Source: Triglochin maritima (taxonomy: Eukaryota; Streptophyta; Magnoliopsida; Alismatales; Juncaginaceae). Taken from it: DNA of 64,000 nucleotides. The notes beneath the pieces were generated by a model. The model searched no databases, had not been told where the DNA came from, and saw nothing but the letters and a program-made list of their open reading frames with translations. How positions within the stretch are numbered: the stretch's first letter is position 1; the number at the start of each line of letters is the position of its first letter. The DNA lies in the NCBI GenBank assembly GCA_963682175.1, contig OY821792.1, positions 1,811,501 through 1,875,500 on the forward strand, written 5' to 3'. Position numbers and translations under genes: made by a program. Below, one piece after another: positions 33,659 through 44,037 of this stretch.

Positions 33659-34119
33659 ACAGACATAGGTTGACTTAGTGATTTTTGTTGTTAGTAATTT
33701 TTCTTTCTTAAGTTAGTTCAAAATGTACGACTAATTAGTGTCAACTAGGGTAGTTAATCGGGTAGTTAGTTTTTGTGTTTATTTAGTTCAAATATGAGAG
33801 TCAATTATGTAATCGTGGGAGTAGTTTTTGGTATTGCCTGAGTTAGTTCAAATCTTAGATCCAGTTAGTTTTTGGTTTTGCTTGAGTTAGTGCTTCACCT
33901 ATGCCTACTATGTGGCAAACATAGGTCGACTTGGTGGTTTTTGCGGTTAGTAAATTATTTTTCTTGAGTTAGTTCAAAACGACTAATAAGTGCCAGACAT
34001 AGGTCTAGTTAGTTAATTAATCAGTTATATAGTTAGTTTTTTGTGTTTCTTAAGTTAGTTAAAAATGAGACGTAGTTAGTTAAACGGGCAATTAGTTTTT
34101 TTGTGTCTAGAGTTGGTTG
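33659..34119 (+). repeat. GTTAG-rich minisatellite-like tract, part 3
   Basis: Continues the array with GACATAGGTTGACTTAGTG, GAGTTAGTTCAAA and TTTTGGTTTTGCTTGAG phrases until the copia-type solo LTR inserted at GGTTG (34115-34119). Confidence 0.75.
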
Positions 34120-36174
34120 TGAAGGGAATGTGTTCTAAAAGTTTTACTTTTAAATGTCAATTATTATGAAATGAATGAGAAATCATTTTGTTCCTTGTTC
34201 ATGTTATTCTTCTTTTAGAAGTGTTAAGGAAGAGACTCTTGGTCCTTAACCGTAGAGCTCTAAAAGATATTGGTTTACATAAAACAAAAGATATTCGCAA
34301 TCATGGTAACTAACATGGAACATTAATTACCGAGTTAAGATTGTCGTGTTGGTCATAGATCATTGTAGCTCTACAAGTGAGTGACAACACGGGTATGCAA
34401 AAGAGGAAAATATTACTTTTGTATACTGAATAGACCTAATAAGTAAAATATTATAGAAATGTGTTTCTGTGTCATTAATATTTTACTGTGTCTTTGGTCC
34501 TTTGATATGAGACTTATATCTGATCGCTTAAGGAGTTCTTAATTAGACTAGTGTCTTGAGCTATCGATGAGTGTAGTGTAAATGCATTAGTTGGTTAAGT
34601 ACAACTTTTGTTGGAGAAGATAGTTAGTCAAAAGACTATCATTGCCCCTCTTAATTGAGTGATGATATTAGTGGGCCCCTTGATAAAGCAAAGTTATAAT
34701 GTGCACAATGTGATATGAGTTAAATCACATATTTATAACTAGCTTAAAAAGATCAAGAAATGAATACTAAGACAAAGATGACACAATACTACTTTGTGTG
34801 TATTCTTAATATCATGAGGCAATGGACGGACACAAGTGGTGCACGCCATCACTAAATGGATCGGGTTTTGGTTCGAGTGGAATTAAGACATCTAACTAAT
34901 TGGGAGCTATAATGTGTAGCTAGATACCGCTTATAGCTTGTGATATTAAGTCTTTAATATCACTGTCAACTTAGTTTAGATCCTCCCATAGGTCACACCA
35001 CAAAACTGGGAAACAAGGAATGGGGATTTTGAGTTCATAAAATGTGTCGGGTTTCATGTAGAAAATATGACACATGGGGTGAACAAAGCAAAATCAAAGT
35101 TATGTTGTGATTAATAACATAATTAGAATCTAAATTAAATTCATATGTGATGTAAATATTATGGGGTGTAATGATTGATCATTACATAAGATAATATGTT
35201 ACATAAGTTGTGAATTTACTACTAATCCCGAAATGTCAAATTTTGTAGGGGTTAAACCGAAATTTGACAAGTCTGCAAAACAGTGCTCAAACGGTCGACC
35301 GGATAGCAGTAAACGGTCGACCGGTAGGGCATGGTCGACCGGACGAGTCTTGACCGATAACAGGGAATTTTCATCTGTTCGAACGGTCGACCGAAAGTGA
35401 TCGGTCGGTCGACCGAACATTGCGATGGAATAGTTCCTGTTACGAACGGTCGACCGAATGTTGAACGGTCGACCGAAACATTGGTTCGAGCGGTCGACCG
35501 CACCTTGAAACGGTCGACCGATCCAGACGGTTTTATGCAGAATTAATTTAAGAATTAATTAGATCATGGATGGAATTTGTCCATAATTGATTTAATTCGT
35601 GGCTAATAATATTTATTAATAAATAATGGATGGTTCGATGGAATTTTGCATGAAATCATGGGCAAGAGGTTGCACATGAATAGGTAATTTTCAGAGAACC
35701 TATAAATAGAGGTTATCTCATTGCCTTCCTACATCTTAATTAATATTGCTTTTCATGCAAAATCTCTCTCCTTAATTCTCCACGAAAATTCCATAAATTC
35801 TTAAGTTTAGTTTAGTTCTTAAGAGATCATCCTCTCAAGAGAATTAAAGAGGGGTTAGTAATTGGATTCTAAACACAATCGGAGATTGAGGGACTAGTTT
35901 CCCTCTCTCCGATCTTGTTTAGAGTTTGGTGAATACTCGGAGGCATCCGGCGCAGCGAGGAGCATCCCAACGGTCTCCTAATCTTCAAGGAGTTTTAGAG
36001 AACTTCTAGGTATGAATTTCGGAGCTCTTTTATGTTTGTTTTAATAGAGTTTTTGAAACTAGTTTGTTAAAACAAACCGATGCATGCAATAGATTCTAGA
36101 AAATTGAAAATTGATCCTTATTATACATGAAAAATTCGAAAATATATATGTATAATTAAACATGAAATCCTACA
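34120..36174 (+). mobile_element. Solo LTR, Ty1/copia type (2055 bp)
   Basis: Starts TGAAGGGAATGTG and ends ATCCTACA. Perfect TSD GGTTG at 34115-34119 and 36175-36179. A TATA box (CCTATAAATAGAGG) is at about 35699-35712. The copia assignment rests on its relative at 29588-30540, which carries copia pol and a copia-type polypurine tract. It has a cluster of CGGTCGACCG pairs at 35292-35520. Confidence 0.9.
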
Positions 36175-36813
36175 GGTTGGTCTTGCTTGAGTTAGTTTTT
36201 CATATTGGACCACTTAGTGTTTTGTATTGAATGGGAAAAAAAGATTTTTCATGCATTTCATAATTCAACAAAGTCATAGTTCTCGTGATCAACCAATTTA
36301 ATTATACATTAATACATTATAACATAACAAGAACACATTCAAAGACCAAAATGTCGGAAACATATCATACAAATATAATTTCGGTTAATGTAAAAATCGT
36401 TTGTTTTTGCCCAACAACAGTAAGTCAGTAAATAATAAAGACTTAGTTATTTAGCAGTATTGAGCTAGTTGCTAAAGGAGAGACGGTTGGCATCTGGGTG
36501 ATGCTTTGTCTACTAGTTTCCAAACCTCCCAACTTTCAACAATCATCAAATATACAACAAATTCATAGTTATTAAGTTATAATAATATACAAAACTTAAT
36601 TAATCAAAAATAAGAGTACATTTTTCAGTATTTTTTCAAGATATATATTTAAGATCGTGAGTGCAAAGAAATTCACAAAATGAGAAAAAAAAACTAAAAA
36701 ATGAGAGAAAATAATCCTATCCATGCATTAAATGTTGAATCTCAACAATTTTCCTTCAATGAAACATTTCAGGGAGAAACTTTTGTAGGGATAAATGGAG
36801 AAAGGAAAGTGGA
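36175..36813. other. End of the GTTAG-rich tract and AT-rich spacer
   Basis: 36175-36230 still shows GGTCTTGCTTGAGTTAG phrases. 36240-36813 is AT-rich, with no gene or repeat boundary that I can support. Confidence 0.45.
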
Positions 36814-38677
36814 TGTCACCACCTTAAGATCGAGAATGCCCGAGGGTGCGTCATACCGGGCTGAGTTTGTGAGCTTGGAGCATCACAAGGAACTACGAAG
36901 CACACAAGGCGAACCAAACGTGAGCGCGTGAGGTTAGCAACGGGGGTAGCCCAAGTACTCCCTGGGTTTGCAGGGCAAGCACCAAGGAGATTCGAGATGC
37001 GCGGGCATGCGCACACGTGGGGCGAAGCGTGAGGAATGAATCGAGTGGCAGGCAGCGGCAAAGCGCGTGCAAGAATGCTAGCTGTCGAGGCTACGAACAT
37101 GGAGTGGAAAGCCTAGTCGAAGGACGTGCGCGATAGCACGGGCGCGAGGAAGCAATGCTCGGGCGGCATGCGTGCGCGTGGGGCACATGCATGGGCGAGC
37201 AAGGCGAAGGCACGGATGTTCTTAATCCTATAGCGTGATTGGTGGCTTGGAGCGTAGGGAGCGTGAAAAAGCACTAAGACTTGGAGTCCGGGGACATCCA
37301 AGTGAAGGTCAGAGTGCATCAGCAAGCAAGGCGTGTGCATAGCACTTGGGAAGTGCAAGAGCACGTACTAAGCATGACCCGGGCAGCACTTAGGCACGCC
37401 ATGGAGGCGGGCATGAGCGGGCAATGCTTAGGGTTAGAGGCGTAGGAGCTTGGGAGGCTAAAGACCAGGAGGCAACACCAAGTCAACACAGTTGACCAAG
37501 CGAGGATCGTAGTCAACACGAGTCAACGTCGGTCAACTGGTGGTGGATGGTGCGGGCTGATGAGGACTACCCATGGGCGAAGCGGGGACCGAGATAGGTG
37601 ACCAGGCAAGGCGTGGGCAGCCCGACAATGGCGTGGAGACCAAGTCAAGGGAGGAAGGCTATATTCATGGAAAGGAGACGGTTATGGACTTTGTCCACAA
37701 ACCGAGGGAAGAAGGAGGCGTGGGGTGAAAGGGTCAGCCTCAATATGATGCATATCTTCCTTACATGTGGGTATTCAGTTTGGAAGAATGAGTAAAAATC
37801 GATTGTGCATATATTCCTTGGAAATAGGAACCGAAGATGCATATCCTCAAAGATAGGATTCGGTTGTGGAACGGGTACATAACCGAACGGGAGAAGCACG
37901 AGGGAATTGAACGGGTCAACCCCACTTGCGCAATTTCCTATTCTTGGGACGGTTTTATAGAGATTTGTTCCAGCAAAATACATGTCTCCCACGATTTTAG
38001 CCAGCCTAAACCGAAGGGTTCGGTTATGACAAAGTGGTGCCTATATGTGGGAATTAATCTTGATGGTGGAAGAGTTTGGAACGGTTCCTAAGGATTAATT
38101 CAATCACGTTAATTACCGAGTTATGGGGGAGAATAGAGAGTTATTCTCTTGCAACCGAAGGAACGTGGGTTGGGTGGCATCCAGCCGTACTATAAAGTAG
38201 GACTTTGAGCACTATATAAAAGGGACACCTCCCATAGGTTCAGCGCACCATCATAGGGTTTTCAGTCTATGTTCCATCAGCATTAGTTTAAGTTTAGATT
38301 TGGGCGTAAGAGAGTTTCCTTGAGAGAGAGAGAGACTTGTGAGCGTGAGATCTATTGTAATCCCTTTGGGACGTTTTCTTATATATATTTATAAAAGAGA
38401 TTGTCCGCCACCATCTATCTTTCAGTATTCTTGCGAGGGAAACTTGGGACGTTTGGGGGCTTGACGTTTTGAGAGGGTTGTGCAACCTTAGTTTCTGTGT
38501 GTGCTTGTTGTGGGGGCTATTTCGTTAGTTCCCAACTCTGAGGGTAACCGAAGAGTTGTGCGGTTGTGTTGGTGTTTTCGGCTCTTCCTTGCGGGGATAG
38601 AGCGTTTGGTTAGACCAAAGTTCGAAAAAATTGGAATTTGAGAGTCTCTGACGAACTCCTAACATAACCGGTGATAG
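36814..38677 (+). mobile_element. Solo LTR of the TGTCACC family (1864 bp)
   Basis: Starts TGTCACCACC and ends CCGGTGATA. Perfect TSD GTGGA at 36809-36813 and 38678-38682. A TATA box (ACTATATAAAAGGG) is at 38211-38224, aligned with those of 31930-33658 and 31310-31790. No internal region remains. ORFs in it (for example 115 aa at 37645-37992) are chance readings. Confidence 0.9.
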
Positions 38678-38682
38678 TGGAG

Positions 38683-39688
38683 GCTTAACAAATAAAATTA
38701 TCTCTACCAATTATGTATAAAAAAATCAGACTTAAAAATTCGACATGATTTTTTTCCAAAGGAACTGTAGAAAAAGTTCGTGCTCCAAGTTCGACTTCAA
38801 CTTCGTGAGTTCGGCTGTACTAATGGTTCAACTCGAATTCTACTCATTACATTTTGAGCCTACATGTGACCTCATTTATGCTTTCAAGCCAACTATGAAC
38901 TACTGTATATATGTTCTAATGCAACTCGTTTGGTAAATGTAATAAGTTTTTTAAAAATCTAATATATTGATGTAACGAAAGTTACATGTTTAGAAATATA
39001 CCTAGACTATTTTTTTTCCTTTTCTTGTAAAATATACCTAGACTATTTTTTTCCTTTTCTTGTAAGTTGATATACATATTTTTGAGTTATTACATTTTTT
39101 ATCAATTAATCCCATATACTTGTTACAATATTGATTTATTCTTTTTTTTCTTTCCCCTTGCCCAATCGATCACAATTTAAATTGCCTTTGAGTTTGTTAA
39201 AGGCATTATTAATAAAAATTATCATATTTCTGATTAGGTTTTTTGAAGTACCACAACTTTGTCATTCTTTTCTTAAACTAATTTGAAAAGGATGAAGTTC
39301 TCACTTTCGAGTCTATGTCGAGTCAAACTCATAGCAGTTTCACTCGAACCGAGCTCGAGCCGAATTTGAACTTAAAAAATAACCCGTTTTTAAAACCAAA
39401 CATCCTTTGAAACATGTAGAGGTTTAATTGCATTCGGCTCGTTTGCACTCCCAGCTGAAATAATGCTCAAAAGGAATAGAAAAGACACAACACAAACAAT
39501 ATTTCCAAAACAACAATCAATATGCCCCCAAAAGGAAAAGCATGTCCTCTAAATTACAATACACTTTCCACCATCCATCCTTTTCCCTACTCTCCCACAC
39601 ATACACCAGAGAACATCTTATTTGATATGCCACAATCATGTGGTGACGAGTAGAAGACCACTTCCTCTAAAACCACCACTCTCTTTCC
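38683..39688. other. Spacer upstream of the FD-like gene
   Basis: AT-rich. A perfect 35-bp tandem duplication with a T-run lies at about 38997-39066 (ATACCTAGACTATTTT phrase twice). No coding sequence recognised. It probably contains the promoter of the bZIP gene. Confidence 0.45.
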
Positions 39689-39699
39689 TATATAAATAT
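39689..39699 (+). promoter_or_regulatory. Putative TATA box of the FD-like bZIP gene
   Basis: TATATAAATAT sits 26-36 bp upstream of the ATG at 39725. If used, the leader would be only a few bases, so an upstream start site or a downstream ATG is also possible. Confidence 0.45.
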
Positions 39700-39724
39700 A
39701 TATATCCTCTAAAACACCACCAAC

Positions 39725-40814
39725 ATGTTTCAGGACAATCATAAACACATGATACACCGGCAAAGCCCTTGTGTGACCACAACCATATCCCTTCAGGACT
39801 TCTTGGCATCTCCCCCCGTCAAGGAAACCGTCGTCGTAGTGTCCGATGAGCCAACCAACATATTCGACCTCAACTCCTCCCTCGATTCACACAAAGATAC
39901 CGACTTTGACGGTGTCATCATTTCGGCAACCAACTCCAAGAGGGCAACCACCGTAGATTGTGGCGATCGCCGCAACAAACGGCAGATCAAAAACCGAGAG
40001 TCGGCCGCCCGATCAAGAGCTAGGAAGCAGGCAAGTTAATATACACTTGTGTGTGTTTTTTTTTTTTTTTGCAACTAGAAGGGAAGTCTATATATATTAC
40101 TGTAGCTTTCAAATATTTACAAGGTTAATAATATTAGTCTTAGGAATTGAACTTATGACTTTTGGTACATGAGATACTTAAAATATCGTAAGTGTTCAAG
40201 TGTTCTAATATACACTATGTTAGTTTTATTTTTAACAAATTAATTAATGTCGAGCTTTTAGATACGTAGGTCATTTAAATCACTTGATTAATCAAATAGA
40301 AATACAGATCTATAATGTCGTATGATAAGAAGTTATAGTTATATTGGTGGCGTGATTTAAATTTTTTTCAGGCTTATATCAACGAGTTGGAGCACGAACT
40401 TTCTAGGCTGACCAATGAGAATACAAAACTAAAGAATCAAGTGGACGAGGTACGTATATACGTGAGAACTAATTTGAGGGTGTGATTCACTTGCATGATA
40501 ATAACACAGATGTTGGGAAATTTGACTTCTATAATGTTTTCCGTTGATTATTTTACAGAAAATTTAATGAGTTCTATGGAAGTATGTTACCAGAAACTTA
40601 TAAATTTGTACTTCCAGAGAAGTCATGAAATTGAAGTTCTAGTAATTTTTTCACTTCCTGAAACGAATCACATCCAGATTAGATAATCAATTGTGATTTT
40701 CCTTGGCTCCTCTTATTCTTGGTTTCGTGAATATCGTCGCAGTTGCGTTTGGTGATGGCATCTCAACTTCCTACCGAGAAGCGACTAAAGAGGACATCAA
40801 CGGCTTCCTTCTAA
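39725..40814 (+). CDS. FD-like group A bZIP transcription factor (151 aa, 3 exons)
   Basis: Nuclear DNA-binding protein of the FD type, which recruits florigen (FT) through 14-3-3 proteins to switch on flowering genes. Exons: 39725-40030, 40372-40449, 40743-40814, all in phase 0. The N-terminal half carries SLQDFLASP, a short motif typical of FD-like proteins. The basic region (about residues 82-102) has the invariant N-x7-R in NRESAARSR. Exon 2 gives the leucine zipper (NELEHELSRLTNEN). The protein ends KRTSTASF, corresponding to the SAP motif (R-x-x-S/T-A-P-F) phosphorylated by calcium-dependent kinases and bound by 14-3-3, here with Ser in place of Pro. Intron 1 uses a GC donor (CAG|GCAAGT) with a normal AG acceptor; intron 2 is GT-AG. 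It is shorter than Arabidopsis FD. I see no lesion. Confidence 0.88.
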
Positions 40815-42169
40815 TACACAATGAGAGACACCCTTTCAAGTAAAAAAATTCATGTGTGTATATATATGTGTGTGTGTTCGGGCAATGTTCTGATTTTCTG
40901 ACTTCTATATCTTTGTAGGAAGATAAATTTCTTTGGCTTGATATTAAGAAGTGATTTCCTAAAACATATGTACAAATAATTTACCGGCCGATGACATATG
41001 GTTTCTCGAGCCCCTGCTATGATCAAAATTCAAATTCAAAACAAAATGAGGAGAAATTTTTTTTATACTAAATTATTAATTTGACAAATTTGAATTTATT
41101 TTTTGCCCATTCCATTTTGAAAACAATTGGTAGAGTTATAGTGTAGTACCAAAATCTTATGATGTCCAGAGATTGTTTCATTTATATATATAAGAAGTTT
41201 TGTTGGTAATTAAACTCGTCATGCTATGATCTCAGCTGACTACGTAAAACTACTATATATGTTGGCTATTAGACTGCAAAAAAAAAAACGTTGGCAATTA
41301 CAAACTTGCATAATAAATCGGGCTATTCTTATAAATTCAAGTTCGTACTTCATGAATTTTAAGACCCTCTAGACTGAACAAAGATAACATAAAATAAATT
41401 GTGGTGCTTATTATAAATGAATGAACCATTAGTGGTTACGTCGTAAGTTATCAACTATTGTCGCAGTTGAGGCTTTATCTTCTGCCTACTATATTTTATA
41501 TTTTCCTATAATAGAATCAATATATATATATATATGTTGCGTTAGTGGCATGCAAAGTTGCAAACACTATATCTCTCTATTATTAATTTTACACGTCTAA
41601 AGTGTAAACTCCAAAAATAAACTCTGTTGTTACCGTAATTGAAAAGGAAGAGAATATATGTAGTTTTAGATTTTGTCCACCCGTGACAACTCCACTACTT
41701 TGTTTCGATATATCATATCTTCCCTTTTTTTTTCTGGTAAAGGCAGTGGTATTGGAATCAATAAAGACATCCACTTCTTTGGCATTGAGTCACCTTGTCT
41801 GCCATCAATAATTGATTCCTTGGATATTTTGCCTCAGCTTTCACTCTTTAGTTTTTAACTGCTTAAGGTTGTTTGCTCGGCCTTGGGTTGAACATGAATC
41901 GATCTGAACCAAATAGATTTTAGTTCTTAGATTTAGAGAAATCTAGTTTCAGTTTAGTCCAATTTTAACCACATTTTATCATCCAAACCTTTTTCACACC
42001 TTCAAAACACTTCTTCTTAGAAACCTAAATACTTTTCACACTAAATAAACAAACTTGCAACCCACCAAAATATCCTCTCCCCCCAAAGAAAATGACCAAA
42101 AAACCCTAAACTCACCTCTTCTTTGGCTAATAAGAATCCACCCCAAAATCCTATACAAACACCCTCTCA
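40815..42169. other. Downstream spacer
   Basis: AT-rich, with short TG/TA microsatellites at 40853-40880 and an AT run at 41520-41535. No gene or mobile element boundary recognised. Confidence 0.4.
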
Positions 42170-42392
42170 CGGGGGAGAGCATCGGTCCGGACCCGGACCC
42201 GGATGCTCTCCGGGGTCCAGACTGAAGACCGGACCGGTCAGATTCGGTCCGGTCTAATCCAAAAACCCAGACCGGACCAGATTTGGGGGGGGGGGGGGGG
42301 GGATTTGGTATTGGACCGGGTTTGGACCAGACCGAAACCTGAACTCGTCTCGGGGTCTGGACCGAAACTCGGACCGGTTCATGCTCTCCCCT
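42170..42392. mobile_element. MITE with 9-bp target duplication (Mutator-type), 223 bp
   Basis: TSD ACCCTCTCA at 42161-42169 and 42393-42401, perfect. Terminal inverted repeats CGGGGGAGAGCAT and AGGGGAGAGCAT. The interior is built of GGTCCGG/CCGGACC repeats and an 18-base G run (42285-42302). It has no coding capacity. A 9-bp duplication indicates mobilisation by a Mutator-like transposase. Confidence 0.85.
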
Positions 42393-42717
42393 ACCCTCTC
42401 ATACTTGTGACATCCAAAACAACCCCCTAAAACTAAACCTAGGTACCAAGTCGTCGACCTAAAATGATTGGAACCCGGACTGGTGTGCGAGCCTCGGTTT
42501 TTTTAAGGTATTTTTGCAATTTTTGGAGGTAAATTAGTTGTTTTTTTAAGACTTTTGAAGGTATTTCTTAAAAAATAAAAAAATAGACGGGTCGGGCCTT
42601 GGACCCGGCCCATTTGACCGAGGTTAGGCCCGAACCGGGCCTGGAGCGGGTATTCTTAGTCGTTAAGTTTCACAAGTCCAATACCGATAATCCCAACTCC
42701 TACTTTGGTGCCTTCTT

Positions 42718-43025
42718 TAGCCCATTCGAAAGCTCCTCCATATTTGACCAAATTGAGTGAATTAACGACTTGCATTCTCTTCTCCATACAACCCTACACA
42801 AGCCCTCTAAATTTCAGCCCAATCCTCCCAGCCTTTTGGGAGAGATATAGCCTTCACAAAAGCGAAGAATTTTTTCAGCTCATTTGAAAGCTCCTCTATA
42901 CTTGCCCAAATTGAGTGAACCAACTGGCATTCTCTTCTCAATACAACCCTAAACAAGCCCTCGAATTTCATCCCAAACCCCCTAGCCTTTTGGGAGATAT
43001 AACTTTCACAAAATCAAAGAAACCT
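42718..43025. repeat. Tandem duplication, two units of about 157 bp
   Basis: Units starting at about 42720 and 42877 share GAAAGCTCCTC, CAAATTGAGTGAA, CATTCTCTTCTC, ACAAGCCCTC and GCCTTTTGGGAGA. No ORF spans it. Confidence 0.7.
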
Positions 43026-44037
43026 ATGTGATGTCCCTAGTTTTCACTGGCAACATGAGGTGTTCGACATTTTGTCCAGACTCCTACCCCATATTTTGGT
43101 CCAAGAACTTAGTTTTTCTACACTCACGTCATCTCCACATGTCCTAATTTCCCAAAGGGAAATAACATTAATTTGAATTACCAACCAACACAATCACCTT
43201 CCAATAATTTCCCATTAATGAAATTACTATAAAGAAATGGATTCACCACATGTAGACATTTACAGTCAAGAAAAGAACTAGAAATGGCTACTTACAACAA
43301 AAACTATGAACAAAACAAATGGTTTCAATAGTCATCAAGTATATGAAACAAATCAACTCAACAATGAAGTTGCTTCGACTTTCCCAACATGTTGGGACGT
43401 ATCTTCGTCAATTTGCACTGAATCCATAGATGTAGAGCTCAAACAAAACCCTTTGGCGTCAGGCAAATGAGACGACAGGAGGCGAAAAATAGCTATTTGA
43501 TTTTGTAACATAAACATTACTATCCACTGTGTTATCTGTGTTTAACTGAAATGGCCAAAACAGAACACAAAACAAGTGTTAGCTTTCTCCTTTCAGATCT
43601 TTCATTCAAATTCAAAATGTTTTCATAATCATATCCTTTGATTGCTAAATGCTTGTACAATCGGCTCCGTTTCATTATGTGAATCAGGATAGATCTTCAA
43701 ATTCTGAATTAATAAAAACAAAATCCATGTATTTCAAGACAAACGCTATTCCTGCACGACTGGTTTGCAGGAAAACATAATTAAGTGATCACATCTCTGA
43801 GTTTGCAAGAAAACTTTGAAAAAAATAAAACTGGAGTTACACAACTTAAAAGTATTCTTTGAAGGAGCTTGTGCTCATCCTCTAGGATGTGGATGACTGC
43901 CATCTTGGAAATTAAACTTTCGAGAACGAATTTTCTCACTTACACACCATATTGTGCAAACTAATCACTTTCTAAGGAAAAGGAAAAATAAAACAAGGAA
44001 AATACCTCAACTATGTGGTGACGAAAAAACTCTGTTG
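43026..44037. other. 3' flank of the O-fucosyltransferase-like gene
   Basis: Unremarkable AT-rich sequence; probably contains the 3' UTR of the minus-strand gene ending at 44038. Nothing else recognised. Confidence 0.35.

Noticed and set aside
37645..37992. 115-codon minus-strand frame
   Set aside because: Inside the solo LTR 36814-38677 and antisense to it.
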